DNA of 64,000 nt from Hydrangea macrophylla (GCA_033977485.1 CM066989.1:95871887-95935886), one strand, 5' to 3'; shown: positions 43,558 through 54,051, numbered from the stretch's first letter. Notes: generated by a model from the sequence alone, not told the origin. Made by a program: numbers and translations.

Positions 43558-44811
43558 ATGAATCAGGAAGAATTAGAAAACAAGGTCACTGAGTTGGGAG
43601 CAACCATAAACCAGCAATCTGATCGCATGGCCCAAGTTTTGAGTTTCATGGAAGAACTGAAACAGCAGCAGCCACGGTACCCACATGGGTTCCCACCACC
43701 ACCGCCTGGGTTTGGACCGCCTCCCGAGAATAATGGGAAAGAAGACTGGTTTCAAGAAGTCCCGCCTCTTGCATATGAGAAGAAGCTCCAAGAGAAAATG
43801 GACAAAGTTGACAGGCTTGAAAGTGTGTTGAGGAAGAGCAAAGGGGTTGATGATTACATGTTAGACCTGGAAGGCCTCTTTGAGCCCATCAAGCTAAGGC
43901 TGCCCGAGAACTTCAAAATGCCTGAAATTGACCGTTTTGATGGAACAGGGAATCCAAAAAGTCACATCAAGTTGTGCATGAGCATCTTCCAATCGATGGG
44001 CTGCACTCATGAGCACATTGCGATGTTGTTCCCGCAAACCCTTAAGAATGCCGCACTATCCTGGTTCCTAACCCTCGATGCCTCCAAGACCCGAGTCTGG
44101 GAAGACGTTGCTAGAACTTTTATTGATCACTACTCTTACAACCAAGAGTTTGATATCACCATCCGGGATCTAGAGACTACCAGGCAGAACTTCAATGAGT
44201 CCTTCACTGCGTTCTTGAGCAGATGGAGGAATAAAGTGGCTCAAATGACCCACATACCGGTTGAGAAAGAGCAAGTACGTATGCTGGTCAAGAACATGCA
44301 ACCAGTATATCATGACAAGCTATTCTACCAATCCATCTCCACATTCGAAGAGCTATTTGAAATAGGCACCAGAATAGAGGATGCCATCAGAGAAGGAAAG
44401 TTCAAAAAGGATGAACCCCAACACCAGTCCAAGAGACCTAACTACTCCCTGGACTCCCCGGATATCAATGCACTTAGCAACCAATCAATGGCCAGCGCCC
44501 TTCGTCCATACCAGTCCATTCCGCCAAATCGCCCAAAAGGCCCTCGCAAATTCTCCAAACTTGATGTTCCTCTTTCCACAGCCTTGGACCACCTACTCAA
44601 AAAGGGCCACCTACAGCTCCTCCCTTACAAGCCGCTACCGGATCCCATACCCTCTCACTACAACATGAGCCTACGATGTGCTTATCACCAAAATCTAGGC
44701 CATACCACCGATCAGTGCATCCGCCTCCGCCATGACATTCAGAACCTTATCGAAGATGTCCCCTACCCTAATCCCATCCACTATCTTGGCTTGGACCAAC
44801 CGGTCGAATGA
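43558..44811 (+). CDS. gag: T1 Gag polyprotein, intact
   Basis: 417 codons without interruption. I chose the ATG at 43558 (MNQEELENKV); upstream in-frame codons lack an ATG. Order: coiled coil (residues about 1-40), Pro-rich linker (PPPPPGFGPPP), second helix (YEKKLQEKMDKVDRLESVL), capsid core of the Retrotrans_gag family (about 135-260: FDGTGNPKSHIKLCMSIFQ, LSWFLTLDAS, FIDHYSYNQ, SFTAFLSRWRNKV), a basic and Ser/Pro linker, then CAYHQNLGHTTDQC (CX2HX4HX4C), the knuckle form seen in Tat/Ogre Gag. Forms the particle that packages element RNA in the cytoplasm. It is the only open gene of T1, so particles would need enzymes from an autonomous relative. The open frame fits recent activity. Confidence 0.9.
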   Translation: MNQEELENKVTELGATINQQSDRMAQVLSFMEELKQQQPRYPHGFPPPPPGFGPPPENNGKEDWFQEVPPLAYEKKLQEKMDKVDRLESVLRKSKGVDDYMLDLEGLFEPIKLRLPENFKMPEIDRFDGTGNPKSHIKLCMSIFQSMGCTHEHIAMLFPQTLKNAALSWFLTLDASKTRVWEDVARTFIDHYSYNQEFDITIRDLETTRQNFNESFTAFLSRWRNKVAQMTHIPVEKEQVRMLVKNMQPVYHDKLFYQSISTFEELFEIGTRIEDAIREGKFKKDEPQHQSKRPNYSLDSPDINALSNQSMASALRPYQSIPPNRPKGPRKFSKLDVPLSTALDHLLKKGHLQLLPYKPLPDPIPSHYNMSLRCAYHQNLGHTTDQCIRLRHDIQNLIEDVPYPNPIHYLGLDQPVE

Positions 44812-45963
44812 TCCCTTCCATCGATGCTAATGAATGTTGAAGCTACGCGGTAAAGTGATGGTGTTTGGAACTTCTGCTAAAAAAAAAATAGAATAAGAAT
44901 AATGGGTCGCAAAGACACTCCATTTGAGACCGGGTCGAGTCAAGTTGAGTCTGTTTTATGTTCCGAGTCCATTTCAATTCTAGTCTTGTGATCGAGCCTG
45001 TCTGTCATCGAGTTGTTAATAAGTCTGTAAACCTTCTCTACTGATGGAATGAAATCTCATTTTGCTTAATCTGATGTGCCTAGTCATAAATGCATGAATC
45101 ACTAAACTGAAGTGTCACTTTTCAAATTACCATGGATATTACTCCGGTAATAATTTTTCTACGATAAAACAAAAAAGAATCCTGAAAGGTTAAAGTCGAT
45201 TTCACGCTGACACTGATGAAGTGCTGGAATTGAATAGTCTTACTTTAAGAATTTAAAAATGCTCTTGCCTCAATTTTGAAAAGACGTACTTGAAACTGAC
45301 TTGGGGCTTGCCCAACACCCTTTTTTTCACCATTTCGAAGCCTTAAGCCCAATCCAATTGGGAGCCACGCAATCTGTCCGATTAAAAGCAATGCAAACTT
45401 AGCCCTTGATGGTAGCCAAACATTTCAGTGAGTTTCATCTCCACTTTCAAAAAAAAAAAAAAAAAAAAAAAGAGAAAAGAAAAGAAAAGAAAAAGCTCGC
45501 TAGGTTGAAAACCCGAAAGGGCACTTAGGCAAAAGTTAGAGCTGAAAAAGGTGTTGATTTCCAAAATTTGACCCTAGCCAGTCAAAATGTTGGAGAAAAA
45601 TTTTGATGAGAGAATCATACGCTTCAAGATACATCTCAAGAACGTGCCAAGATCACATTTCAAAAGGCACGGAATGACCACAAATAAATTCCGAGAGCTG
45701 ACATGCACATTCTGGAATTCTGAGATAGCGATTGAAAGATCTCACAAGAATCGACTACATTAAAAAGCAAAATTGACTGGCTAGGCGAAAGTAAAAAGGA
45801 TCAATCCTCAAAACAAAACAAAAAGAAAAAGAAAAAGAAAAGAAAGGGAGATTGAAACTAAATTCTTTTATTCAAAGCTACCACAAGTGGCTCAAGTTTG
45901 AACTTCTTTGACGATTGGTTTGAAAAACCCTCATACCTCAAACCCCTTATTTCAGCCCTGCCT
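44812..45963 (+). other. T1 non-coding tail, part 1
   Basis: No pol motif on either strand. Contains an A run with AAAAG repeats at 45449-45495 and a second at 45815-45842, and CTCGCTAGGTTG..GGGC..CTAGGCAAAAGTTAGAGCT blocks at 45497 that recur at 46140 and 46228. Confidence 0.75.
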
Positions 45964-46008
45964 TGAACTACGCTCGACCTGATTCCCGCTCGGGGATACA
46001 TAGGCAAC
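45964..46008 (+). ncRNA. Conserved hairpin motif copy 1 in T1 tail
   Basis: GAACTACGCTCGACCTGATT, then CCCGCTCGGGG, then ATACATAGGCAA. Inner stem CCCG/CGGG around a two-base loop; outer stem CTACG with TAGG partly paired. Candidate structured RNA; see copies at 46070, 48512, 53949 and 54052. Confidence 0.45.
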
Positions 46009-46069
46009 CACAACGGTTTGGTCACCCCACCTACCTAAAAATCAACCCGCTTCTTTCTAACCATGGCCC

Positions 46070-46113
46070 GAACTACGTTGGACCTGATCCCCGCTCGGGG
46101 GTACGTAGGCAGA
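46070..46113 (+). ncRNA. Conserved hairpin motif copy 2 in T1 tail
   Basis: GAACTACGTTGGACCTGAT, CCCCGCTCGGGG, GTACGTAGGCAG. Outer stem CTACGT/ACGTAG and inner stem CCCCG/CGGGG are both perfect. Confidence 0.5.
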
Positions 46114-46319
46114 CTTTCAAAAAAGAAAAAGAAGGATGGCTCGCTAGGTCGAAAATCCGAAAGGACGCCTAGGCAAAAATTAGAGCTAAATCCAAGGTGA
46201 GCAATAACAAAAGAGAGAAAAGAGCTTGCTAGGTCACCTCACTGGTGCCTAGGCAAAAGTTATGAGCATTTAAGAGATTAAAGTCACGGTCCATGCCTCA
46301 AGCCAGAAAATCACCTTCC

Positions 46320-46535
46320 ACACTAGGGGCAAACTTCGGCTACCCGCCTCGTTTGCCTGACTTTTACTATCTACCCTTCATACAAGGGGCAAACTTCGGT
46401 CACCTACCTCGTTTGCCCAAAACCTCCCATAAACCATCATCCAAACTAGGGGCAAACTTCGGTCACCCACCTCGTTTGCTTATGAATCCCACTTTGTACA
46501 CCTCAAACTAGGGGCAAACTCCATTTGCCTAACAC
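46320..46535. repeat. Tandem GGGGCAAAC...GTTTGCC repeats in T1 tail
   Basis: Four units about 60 bp apart, each CTAGGGGCAAACTTCGG followed by CACCCACCTCGTTTGCC. GGCAAAC and GTTTGCC are inverted repeats, so each unit can fold into a 7-bp stem with a 16-base loop (46328-46357, 46388-46417, 46451-46480 and a shortened fourth). Confidence 0.9.
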
Positions 46536-47339
46536 AATCCCTTCACACCGAGGGCCAGTTTTCAAGTTACCAAGTTGTTTTGAAAATTTTGAAATAGAGC
46601 ATCTTTTACTCTAAAAGCTAAGGCACTAATTCAAAGCACTTCCTGGGAGAAGTAGAAAATTGACTAGATCACTAAGGAGGAACTTTCAAAAATCAGATTT
46701 ATCAGCAAAGTGCTACCATGTTGAGATGAGGGGTGAACACCAAAAGAGAAATGGTACATCATTTATGACAAAAGCACATCAAGTTTTGACAAGACAAGCT
46801 TGTTTCATTTTGGTGTCAATTGTGTCGTCCTCGTGCGTCAATGTCTGTCAAGTTTTTGAGTCTGTTGTAGTCTCAAATGTCTAAGTCAACAGTGACTAAT
46901 AAAATTTTCAAATCAAGTTATAAAGAGCATGCCAATACAAGCAGGAGTACCAAACACCATTACTGCACCGATTAAGGCGTCAGCATGAGAAGCGTCCAAA
47001 CTTAGGGCAAATACGAAATTCATCCCTTTCCAAACCATCAAAAGTTGACCATCATCTCCTTGCAACATAAGTCAATGAGTGGCTGTTGATCTTCTTTTAT
47101 TCATGCAACATAAGTCCATGAGTGGCTATTGATGATCTTCTTTCATCCTAGCAACATATGTCCATGAGTGATCATTGTCCTTCATCGATGTCAAATCCAT
47201 AGCCGCCACAGATCATCTACGAATAAGAATCATCCGTGAGTGTATTTCTTTTTCCCTAGCGGAATATATCTTATCCATTCATCCCCAGTAGAGTCGCTTC
47301 ATCCCTATCAGATTCAGTTTCACCTCCAGCAGGCTTTTC
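46536..47339 (+). other. T1 non-coding tail, part 2
   Basis: No ORF with recognisable product. Contains three CAACATAAGTCAATGAGTGG-type short repeats at 47064-47175. GTACCAAACACCATTACTGC near 46947 is matched in T2 near 53060. Confidence 0.75.
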
Positions 47340-48040
47340 GATTCGTACATCGTCAATTCAATCACGACAGTCACAGTAGTTCACTGTCGACTCATCATCT
47401 CGATTCGTACATCGTCAGTTCAATCCTGACAGTCACAGTAGTTCACTGTCGACTCGTCGTCTCGATTCGTACATCGTCAATTCAATTCATGACAGTCACA
47501 GTAGTTCACTGTCGACTCATCATCTCGATTAGTACATCGTTAGTTCAATCATGACAGTCACAGTAGTTCACTGTCGACTCGTCATCTCAATTCGTACATC
47601 GTCAGTTCAATCCTGACAGTCACAGTAGTTCACTGTCGACTCGTCATCTCGATTAGTACATCGTTAGTTCAATCATGACAGTCACAGTAGTTCACTGTCG
47701 ACTAGTCATCTCGATTAGTACATCGTCAGTTTAATCATGACAGTCACAGTAGTTCATTGTCGACTCATCATCTCGATTAGTACATCGTTAGTTCAATCAT
47801 GACAGTCACAGTAGTTCACTGTTGACTCGTCATCTCGATTCGTACATCGTCAGTTCAATCCTGACAGTCACAGTAGTTCACTGTCGACTCGTCATCTCGA
47901 TTAGTACATCGTCAGTTCAATCATGACAGTCACAGTAGTTCACTGTCGACTCGTCATCTCGATTAGTACATCGTCAGTTTAATCATGACAGTCACAGTAG
48001 TTCATTGTCGACTCATCATCTCGATTCGTACATCGTCGGT
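47340..48040. repeat. 62-bp tandem repeat array in T1 tail
   Basis: Eleven units of 62 bp (one of 63), built on CTCGATTAGTACATCG, TCAGTTCAATC, TGACAGTCACAGTAGTTCA and CTGTCGACTCGTCAT. Each contains the inverted pair GACAGT/ACTGTC and a palindromic GTCGAC. Units differ by one to three bases with an alternating pattern (ATTCG/ATTAG), suggesting higher-order duplication. Confidence 0.95.
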
Positions 48041-48725
48041 TTACCTCCGCTCTCAATATGACGTGTTCATTCAAAATTTTAGGCTTCTATGTCCAATCAA
48101 CGGGGCTTCCCTGTTCGTCGCTTGACATCTCGGGACCTCTGTGTCCATCTCTTAAAGTTTAGGGCTTCCGTGTCCGTCGATTGTTGTCCTCTAGGACCCC
48201 ACATCCAATTATGTTCGTTTGAAAAACACACTTCCCAAATTCCAGAAGTTTGCCCCTAGACCTAGAGTCTTCTAAACCTTGATGTCTTTATCCGAGCCAT
48301 CCACCACATCACAGTCACAAACACTAGCACAACACCAGCCCACTCGGAGTGGCACACCCCACAGCACCTGCTCATACTAGGATCAGAACACTAGGCATGA
48401 TAGGACTCATGTACACAATCATATCACATCCATGCATTGCATATCACTCTTTTTGCATAGCATCCGCCTGATTGTTGTGTATGTGCATGTATGATTGGTT
48501 TCTTTATGCCCTGAACTACGTCCTGGTCTGATTCCCCTTGGGATACGTAGGCAGCTCACGCAGAGCACGACCAGCACTGACCTCAGCATCTTTTTTGCAT
48601 CATTGCATCTTTTGCAGCGCTTTTTATCCTAAATCTATAGCCTCCAAAAGACATGTCTCTTCAAAGCTTTGGCACTCGCTTGCGACATGCGTTGCCTCGC
48701 AAGTTCATGCCAAAGAGAGGCAAAC
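48041..48725 (+). other. T1 non-coding tail, part 3, and polypurine tract
   Basis: Contains GGGGCTTCCCTGTTCGTCG / GGGACCTCTGTGTCC / AGGGCTTCCGTGTCCGTCG short repeats at 48098-48180 and a hairpin copy. The purine-rich CCAAAGAGAGGCAAAC at 48710-48725 beside the 3' LTR is the likely polypurine tract. Confidence 0.7.
48512..48554 (+). ncRNA. Conserved hairpin motif copy 3 in T1 tail
   Basis: GAACTACGTCCTGGTCTGAT, TCCCCTTGGGA, TACGTAGGCAG. Outer stem CTACGT/ACGTAG kept; inner stem changed to TCCC/GGGA with both sides altered, as in compensatory change. Confidence 0.5.
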
Positions 48726-51700
48726 TGTAGACACCCCATTTTTTCGGCTATCAGATTTAGGAGACCCTTAGCTTGGTGGTTCACAATGATCGTAAAAGAC
48801 TCAAAAGGACTCCTGGAAGTCAGCTCTATCTCTCAGAATGCTCAGAATGACCAAAATGCCACTGAAAGCCCGAAAACTCCCAGATTTGGTCTCAAAGTTC
48901 TGGAAACATGCTATGTCGTAAGAAAAATGATAAAATGAGTTTTTAAGCAAAATTGAATAAAATCGTCAGTTCCCAGAGACCCCCGGAAGTCCCGAAAGTT
49001 CCCGGAAAGTCCCCGTTGACCGGTTTGACCAAGGTTTGACCAAGTTTGACCGAAATCGTCCGAATTCACCGGAATCATTTTAAATCATGAGAAAAGTGTT
49101 AAAACAAGTTCCAAAAGAAAATCGAGCGAGAACGTCAGCTCCCGGGAACTCCCGGAGGTTTCTAGAACTTCCCGGAAATCCCAGGTTTGACCAGTTTGAC
49201 CGAGATTTGACTTTGGAACCGAGGCACCGAAACAATTTTCAAATATTTTTCACGGATACTAGAGGTCGATAGCTTTCCAACGGTATATCGCACACAATTT
49301 TCGAATTTAAAACGAGTTTATTATCAATTTCTGAAGACGAAAAAGGCGATCAAATCGGCTTTTATCGCAAATACCGCAAAACTTTTCAAAGTGACCCATC
49401 CCCGAACTATTTTTTATGTAAAGTAGACTCCATTACCTTTCCAACGGTATATCACAATCTCAGTTTGGAGTTCATACGCATTTTCTGTGAATTTCGGACA
49501 AAATAGGGCCTTTTCGCGAATACCGGAACCTCTGGGGGCCTAAACGTAAATTTCTGGGCGTCTGAGGAGCAGTGCTGCCGCGGCACTGGCCCACTGCCGC
49601 CGTGGCACTGGCCCAGTGCTGCCGCGGCACTCAACCCTCGCAGAGTCCATTTTTGTAATTTTTTTGGGGGTCCAATTTGATTAATTGAAACTTAAAACGA
49701 CATAGTTTTATGTTCACAGTTGTTTGGGACCAATGGGAGTACTTCTAAAACCCCAAAACCACCCCAAATTGGCCTATTTAAACCCTCCATTGCTCTTCAT
49801 TTTGGAGGGGCCAAGTGCAAAGCTTGAAAAGTTGTAGAGAAGAAGAGAGATAGAGATAGGTTTAGAAGAGAGAAAGGGAGCTTCTCCCATTGATTTTCCA
49901 TAAGAAAGTGAGTTTTATTCTTGTTTTCTTCCATCATCCTTCTATATACTTCACATTCAAAGTCCACTCCAACCCTCATTCTTGAGCATTCATGAGATAG
50001 GAAGCTACTTCCATGTCCAAATGTCAAAATCTATGAGTGAAACACCAAGCTACAAGTCCAAAATCACATTGATTATCATCTATTGATTGCTATTTACTTG
50101 CTTGTTTATATTTATGTTCATCCCTTCTTACCTCATTTCTTTTTATTTTTCTTTATTTACTTACTAGTTCATCATCATCTAAGTGATGACATGAAGTTTG
50201 GGGTGAGTGAATCCTTATGGATAGTAGCTCTTGACCTCAAAAACATGTTTGATAGATGATGATCATAACCTCAATACTTCCAAGGTATTCTTGGAATGTA
50301 TTGAAGTTATGTTCAAAATAAAAATGAATCTCTCCAATAATATTGGGAGTTCTTTGATGATTCAAGGTTGGATGAGGTTCTAAGTGGTCACATGGTCATC
50401 TCAAGAGTTTAAGTTCATGCTTTGAACATCTATTTCAAAACCCCCAATCAAGAACTCAAACTCTATTTCAAACCCAAATCCATTTTCTTCAAGAATGATC
50501 CAAAACAGTGAGCTGTTCAGATTCAAAGATTTGTTTTGAATTAAATACTCGAGTTATGATGATGAAACCACTTGGAAAATCTTCCTAATACATCATAGTT
50601 TCTCCCCAATATTTCCCATCAATTATAGAGATGTGAAAGTATTTGTTTTGGATGTGAGAAGTTCATATGCATAATCTGCCTCTGTTCTCACAGAATGTTC
50701 ACCCAACTTCTTGCACTTATTCTGGATATTTTCATCACTGTACATATATCTTTTCTATTTTTTTTATAAAACTTGGGTGTCTTAGGAAACGTTTGGTATA
50801 TAATGGGTCATCATAAACCTTTTCTTTGATTTATGAAAAATCATACAAAATCAGTCAACAGTGCAGCTTTTGTTTCTGAGTCATGTGTACATTCTGATTT
50901 ATTTCTTTTAATCGGTGATAGCTATTGATGTTTGGATTTTTGGGTTATTTTCTAGACACAATAAGGATGATCTCTGATTTTTCTCACATTTTTCTAGGCA
51001 CGTTTGACCTCCCATTATAATGTTACAAAGTGATACATACAGTCTGTCCACTATTCACAGCAAGCACATTTCAACTTTCATTCTTTGATTTGATGCTTAT
51101 ATGCATTCCAAATTAGCTCATATCTTAGGAAGTAGTTCATACTACATTTGTATATATCTCATGTTGATTTAATCCATTCATTCATACACATTTTAGACTT
51201 CTAAGTCATTTTAGAAATCCATGTACACAAAGCACACTACAACCTTTGCACATTTTTTAGATACATACAATGCATTCATGCAAGATTTGGGGTTTTTTGT
51301 AACTCTTAATCTAAGAAGATTATAAGGAATGAATTTGATCACACGCTCATGCTTCCCCTCGATCTAATCATCCTTTCTCGTCCGTCCCGGGGATTGAGAA
51401 GTCTTCTTTTTCTCAAAATTAACATGCATCACTTTAGCTTGCTAAGCATACTTTGATCTCTTTGTTTATTTGTTCCAAGAACAATTCATGTCCCCTTTAG
51501 ATTAAGGAAACTAATTACTTGATACATGATTAGACAATTTTTCCTAGGTTTATTTGTGTGATCTTTCACTTTACATTGCATGATATTTGACTTAGATCTT
51601 ATGAATGATATTTTATCTTTTGATCTTCCATTTCAATTTTCTTATGTGATGTAATATACTATCATAGTATTAATTGTCGAACCATACATAGTATAAGATG

Positions 51701-51993
51701 ATTTTTGGATACTAATTGAGGCCCGTCGAAAGACGGGGCGAGTTGAGGGTGTTTTAGTCGTGACAAAGGCTCCTTCCTCTCTCGTACCAAAACCCCGAAC
51801 CAAGTTCTTTGGTTATGAAGGGCCGGTGCCCTTTATCCATTTGGGTGAGTCAAAATTAGGTTTCTTGGTTCCTTAAAGACCAAGTGGCGACTCTGTATCT
51901 GTTTTCAACAGACCTTTTGTTTTCTTTCTCTGATTCAAATCAATTTCAAAGCAATCTCAAACAAGAGAAGTGGTCCGATTCCGCGTGTCCACA
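48726..51993 (+). repeat. 3' LTR of T1
   Basis: 3268 bp, near-identical partner of 38914-42160. TATTTAAA at 49775-49782 and TGGCGACTCTG at 51885-51895. The GC-rich repeat has three units (49569-49630) against two in the 5' LTR. Confidence 0.97.
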
Positions 51994-51998
51994 ATCAG

Positions 51999-52534
51999 AT
52001 ATTGTAGAATGTAAGATTTTGGTTTACAGTCTTAGATGAAATTGGACACACTATCGGTAGGACTGCAGCATGGTGTTGTAGTAGGTTTGTCTTGACTACG
52101 GGAAATGGTATAGTTTCCAACTCACTATGCTGGTACACTTTGTGTATTAAACAGGACCGACTTGGGGTAATTATCTTTAACTGACTTATAAGATAATTAA
52201 TACCTCATGGCTATTATGAGTGCTTATGCTCTAAATCCTAAGTTAATTTATAGACACGTACCTTTGATATTTACACTTTGATCCCTAAAAGGGTGAGATC
52301 CTTAAATTGGTCAATATCTCATTGGATTGGGTGACAATATTGATTTGTATGGTGGATATAAATTAATGATGGAATCCATGTCTCAATTTTTGGGATTGAT
52401 GATATCCCCTTTAAAAAGCTTATAAGTTTTGATTATGTCAAACCCTGCAGGTGGATTTTGTATCCGACATATCAGATAAGTTAAGCAGAGGATCTCAAGG
52501 AATTTTAAGAGATTAATTAGATATGATTGTCAGT
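51999..52534 (+). repeat. 3' LTR of C2, part 2, truncated
   Basis: Continues the C2 LTR right after the ATCAG duplication (ATATTGTAGAATGTAAG) and matches 32211-32740 until GATTGTCAGT. At CAGT (52531-52534) it switches to inverted T2 sequence. The last 580 bp or so of the LTR are missing. Confidence 0.9.
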
Positions 52535-52580
52535 GAACTACTGTGACTGTCATGGATCGGACTGACAATGTACTAATCGA
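52531..52580 (-). repeat. Single partial unit of the 62-bp repeat at the T2 break
   Basis: CAGTGAACTACTGTGACTGT followed by a diverged GATGTACTAATCGA equivalent: the reverse complement of most of one T1 62-bp unit. Confidence 0.9.
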
Positions 52581-53530
52581 TAAGCCTGGTGGGGATAATT
52601 GAATTTGCTAGGGATGAAATGACTCTTTTGAGGGTTAATGGAGTAAGTGATTGTATTGAAGATGAACTGAACTTGTTGGAGGAAAACATCGCTTTTGGGG
52701 AATCCTGCTAGGAGTGAACTAATTATATGGGGAAGGTGACAACCCTTTCTGGGATGAAAATGGTTTCTTCTGAGGAGAGGATGTGGTTTTGATTGAGATA
52801 CTCGACATTTTTTCAGGGAACTTTTCTAGAGATGAACTAGCTCTACTGGGAATGACTTTGCTGGGGATGAGAAGATTCTGCTGGGGAGGGAATGGTTGCA
52901 CTGGGAATAGAGCAAATCCGCTGGGGATGAAGGAAATTTATGACATGAATTTGGTTTGGATGCTGGGGAACCGGAAGAAGATTGTTAGTGGATCTTACAG
53001 ACTGACTTATGACTGCCACTAATGCTCAAGATTCTTGGGACACTTATCATGTTGCAGCCTTGACAAGTGCAGTAATGGTGTTTGGAACTTCTGTTTGTAT
53101 CCACAGGTTTTATAATTGGGAATCACTTTAAACCCACACATTTGAGACCGTTAGGACAAACGGACATGACAGGAACAATGATGACAAGGAAAGTTGGATT
53201 GGTTTGTATGAACCTTGAACTCCGATACAATTTTGATTAGATTACTTACTGACTCAAACAAAGAAGGATTGGTTCGGACTTGAAATTCTCAAACTGCCAT
53301 GATCCAATGTGCCTTCGTCATAATTGATGTACCTCTTCACTTATATGTTCACTCCTTGTTTGTTCATGGTAGCACCCTTTTGAAAGCTTCTCCCTAAAGT
53401 CTAGCCAATTATCTGCTTATACAAAGTGTGCTTCGAATTACTGCCCTAGCTTTGAGAATAAAAGATACTCTGTTTCAAAATTTTCAAAACAACTTGGTGA
53501 CTTGAAAACTTGCCCTTGGTGTGAAGGGGT
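52581..53530 (-). other. T2 tail, part 1, with CTGGGGATGA-type repeats
   Basis: 52690-52990 has a loose series of CTGGGGATGA / CTGGGAATGA / TAGAGATGAACTA units every 25-35 bp, not present in T1. The rest is non-coding. Confidence 0.65.
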
Positions 53531-53534
53531 TGCT

Positions 53535-53745
53535 AGGAAAACAAAGTTTGCCCCTAGTTTGAAGTGTAGGGTGTAGGATTCATAGGCAAACAGGTAGGTG
53601 ACCGAAGTTTGCCCCTAGTTTGGATGATGGTTGATTGGAGGTTTTGGGCAAGCGAGGTAGGTGACCGAAGATTGCCCCTTGTATGAAGGGTATATAGTAA
53701 AATTTAGGCAAACGAGGCGGGTAGCCAAAGTTTGTCCCTACTGTG
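53535..53745 (-). repeat. GGCAAAC...GTTTGCC repeats in T2 tail
   Basis: Inverted counterpart of 46320-46535: three or four degenerate units GTTTGCCCCTAGTTTG with GGCAAACGAGG partners. Confidence 0.85.
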
Positions 53746-53948
53746 GAAGGTGATTTCTGGCTTGAGTTAAGGACCGCGACTTTAATCTCTCAAATACTCA
53801 TAACTTTTGCCTAGGCACCAGTGAGGTGACCTAGTGAGCTTTTTTTTCTCTTTTGTTATTGCTCACTTTGGATTTAGCTCTAATTTTTGCCTAGGCGTCC
53901 TTTCGAATTTTTGACCTAGCGAGCCATCCTTCTTTTCTTTTTGAAAGT

Positions 53949-53991
53949 CTACCTACGTACCCCCTAGCGGGGATCAGGTCCAACGTAGTTT
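53949..53991 (-). ncRNA. Conserved hairpin motif copy 4 (T2)
   Basis: Minus strand AACTACGTTGGACCTGAT, CCCCGCTAGGGG, GTACGTAGGTAG. Outer stem CTACGT/ACGTAG kept. Confidence 0.45.
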
Positions 53992-54051
53992 GGGATAGGA
54001 CCTTGAAAGAAGAGGGATTAATTATAATGGTGTCGACCGAACAGATGCGGT

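Larger units (their letters stand above)
38914..51993 (+). mobile_element. T1, young non-autonomous Tat/Ogre-type Ty3 element (13.1 kb)
   Basis: Complete element: 5' LTR 38914-42160, primer site 42164-42181, leader with 51-bp repeats, gag 43558-44811, 3.9-kb non-coding tail with several repeat types, 3' LTR 48726-51993. Perfect target duplication ATCAG (38909-38913 and 51994-51998) in the C2 3' LTR. The LTRs differ by about 18 substitutions, one 22-bp repeat unit and one G by my eye count over 3.25 kb, so it is recent. No protease, reverse transcriptase or integrase on either strand. Confidence 0.95.
31996..52534 (+). mobile_element. C2, Ty1/Copia element with T1 in its 3' LTR and a truncated 3' end
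   Basis: 5' LTR, Met-type primer site, gag, protease, integrase, reverse transcriptase, RNase H, polypurine tract and two parts of the 3' LTR, all plus strand. All domains carry stops. The left flank GAGGT (31991-31995) should be its target duplication; the right one is lost because the 3' LTR ends at a deletion junction at 52534. Lineage within Copia not certain (Tork/TAR/Angela-like by layout). Confidence 0.9.

Noticed and set aside
45382..45564. Phe-rich minus-strand ORF
   Set aside because: Translation of an A-rich tract in the T1 tail.
47340..48040. Regular direct repeats resembling a CRISPR array
   Set aside because: The whole 62-bp unit is repeated, with no unique spacers, and it lies in a plant retrotransposon tail.
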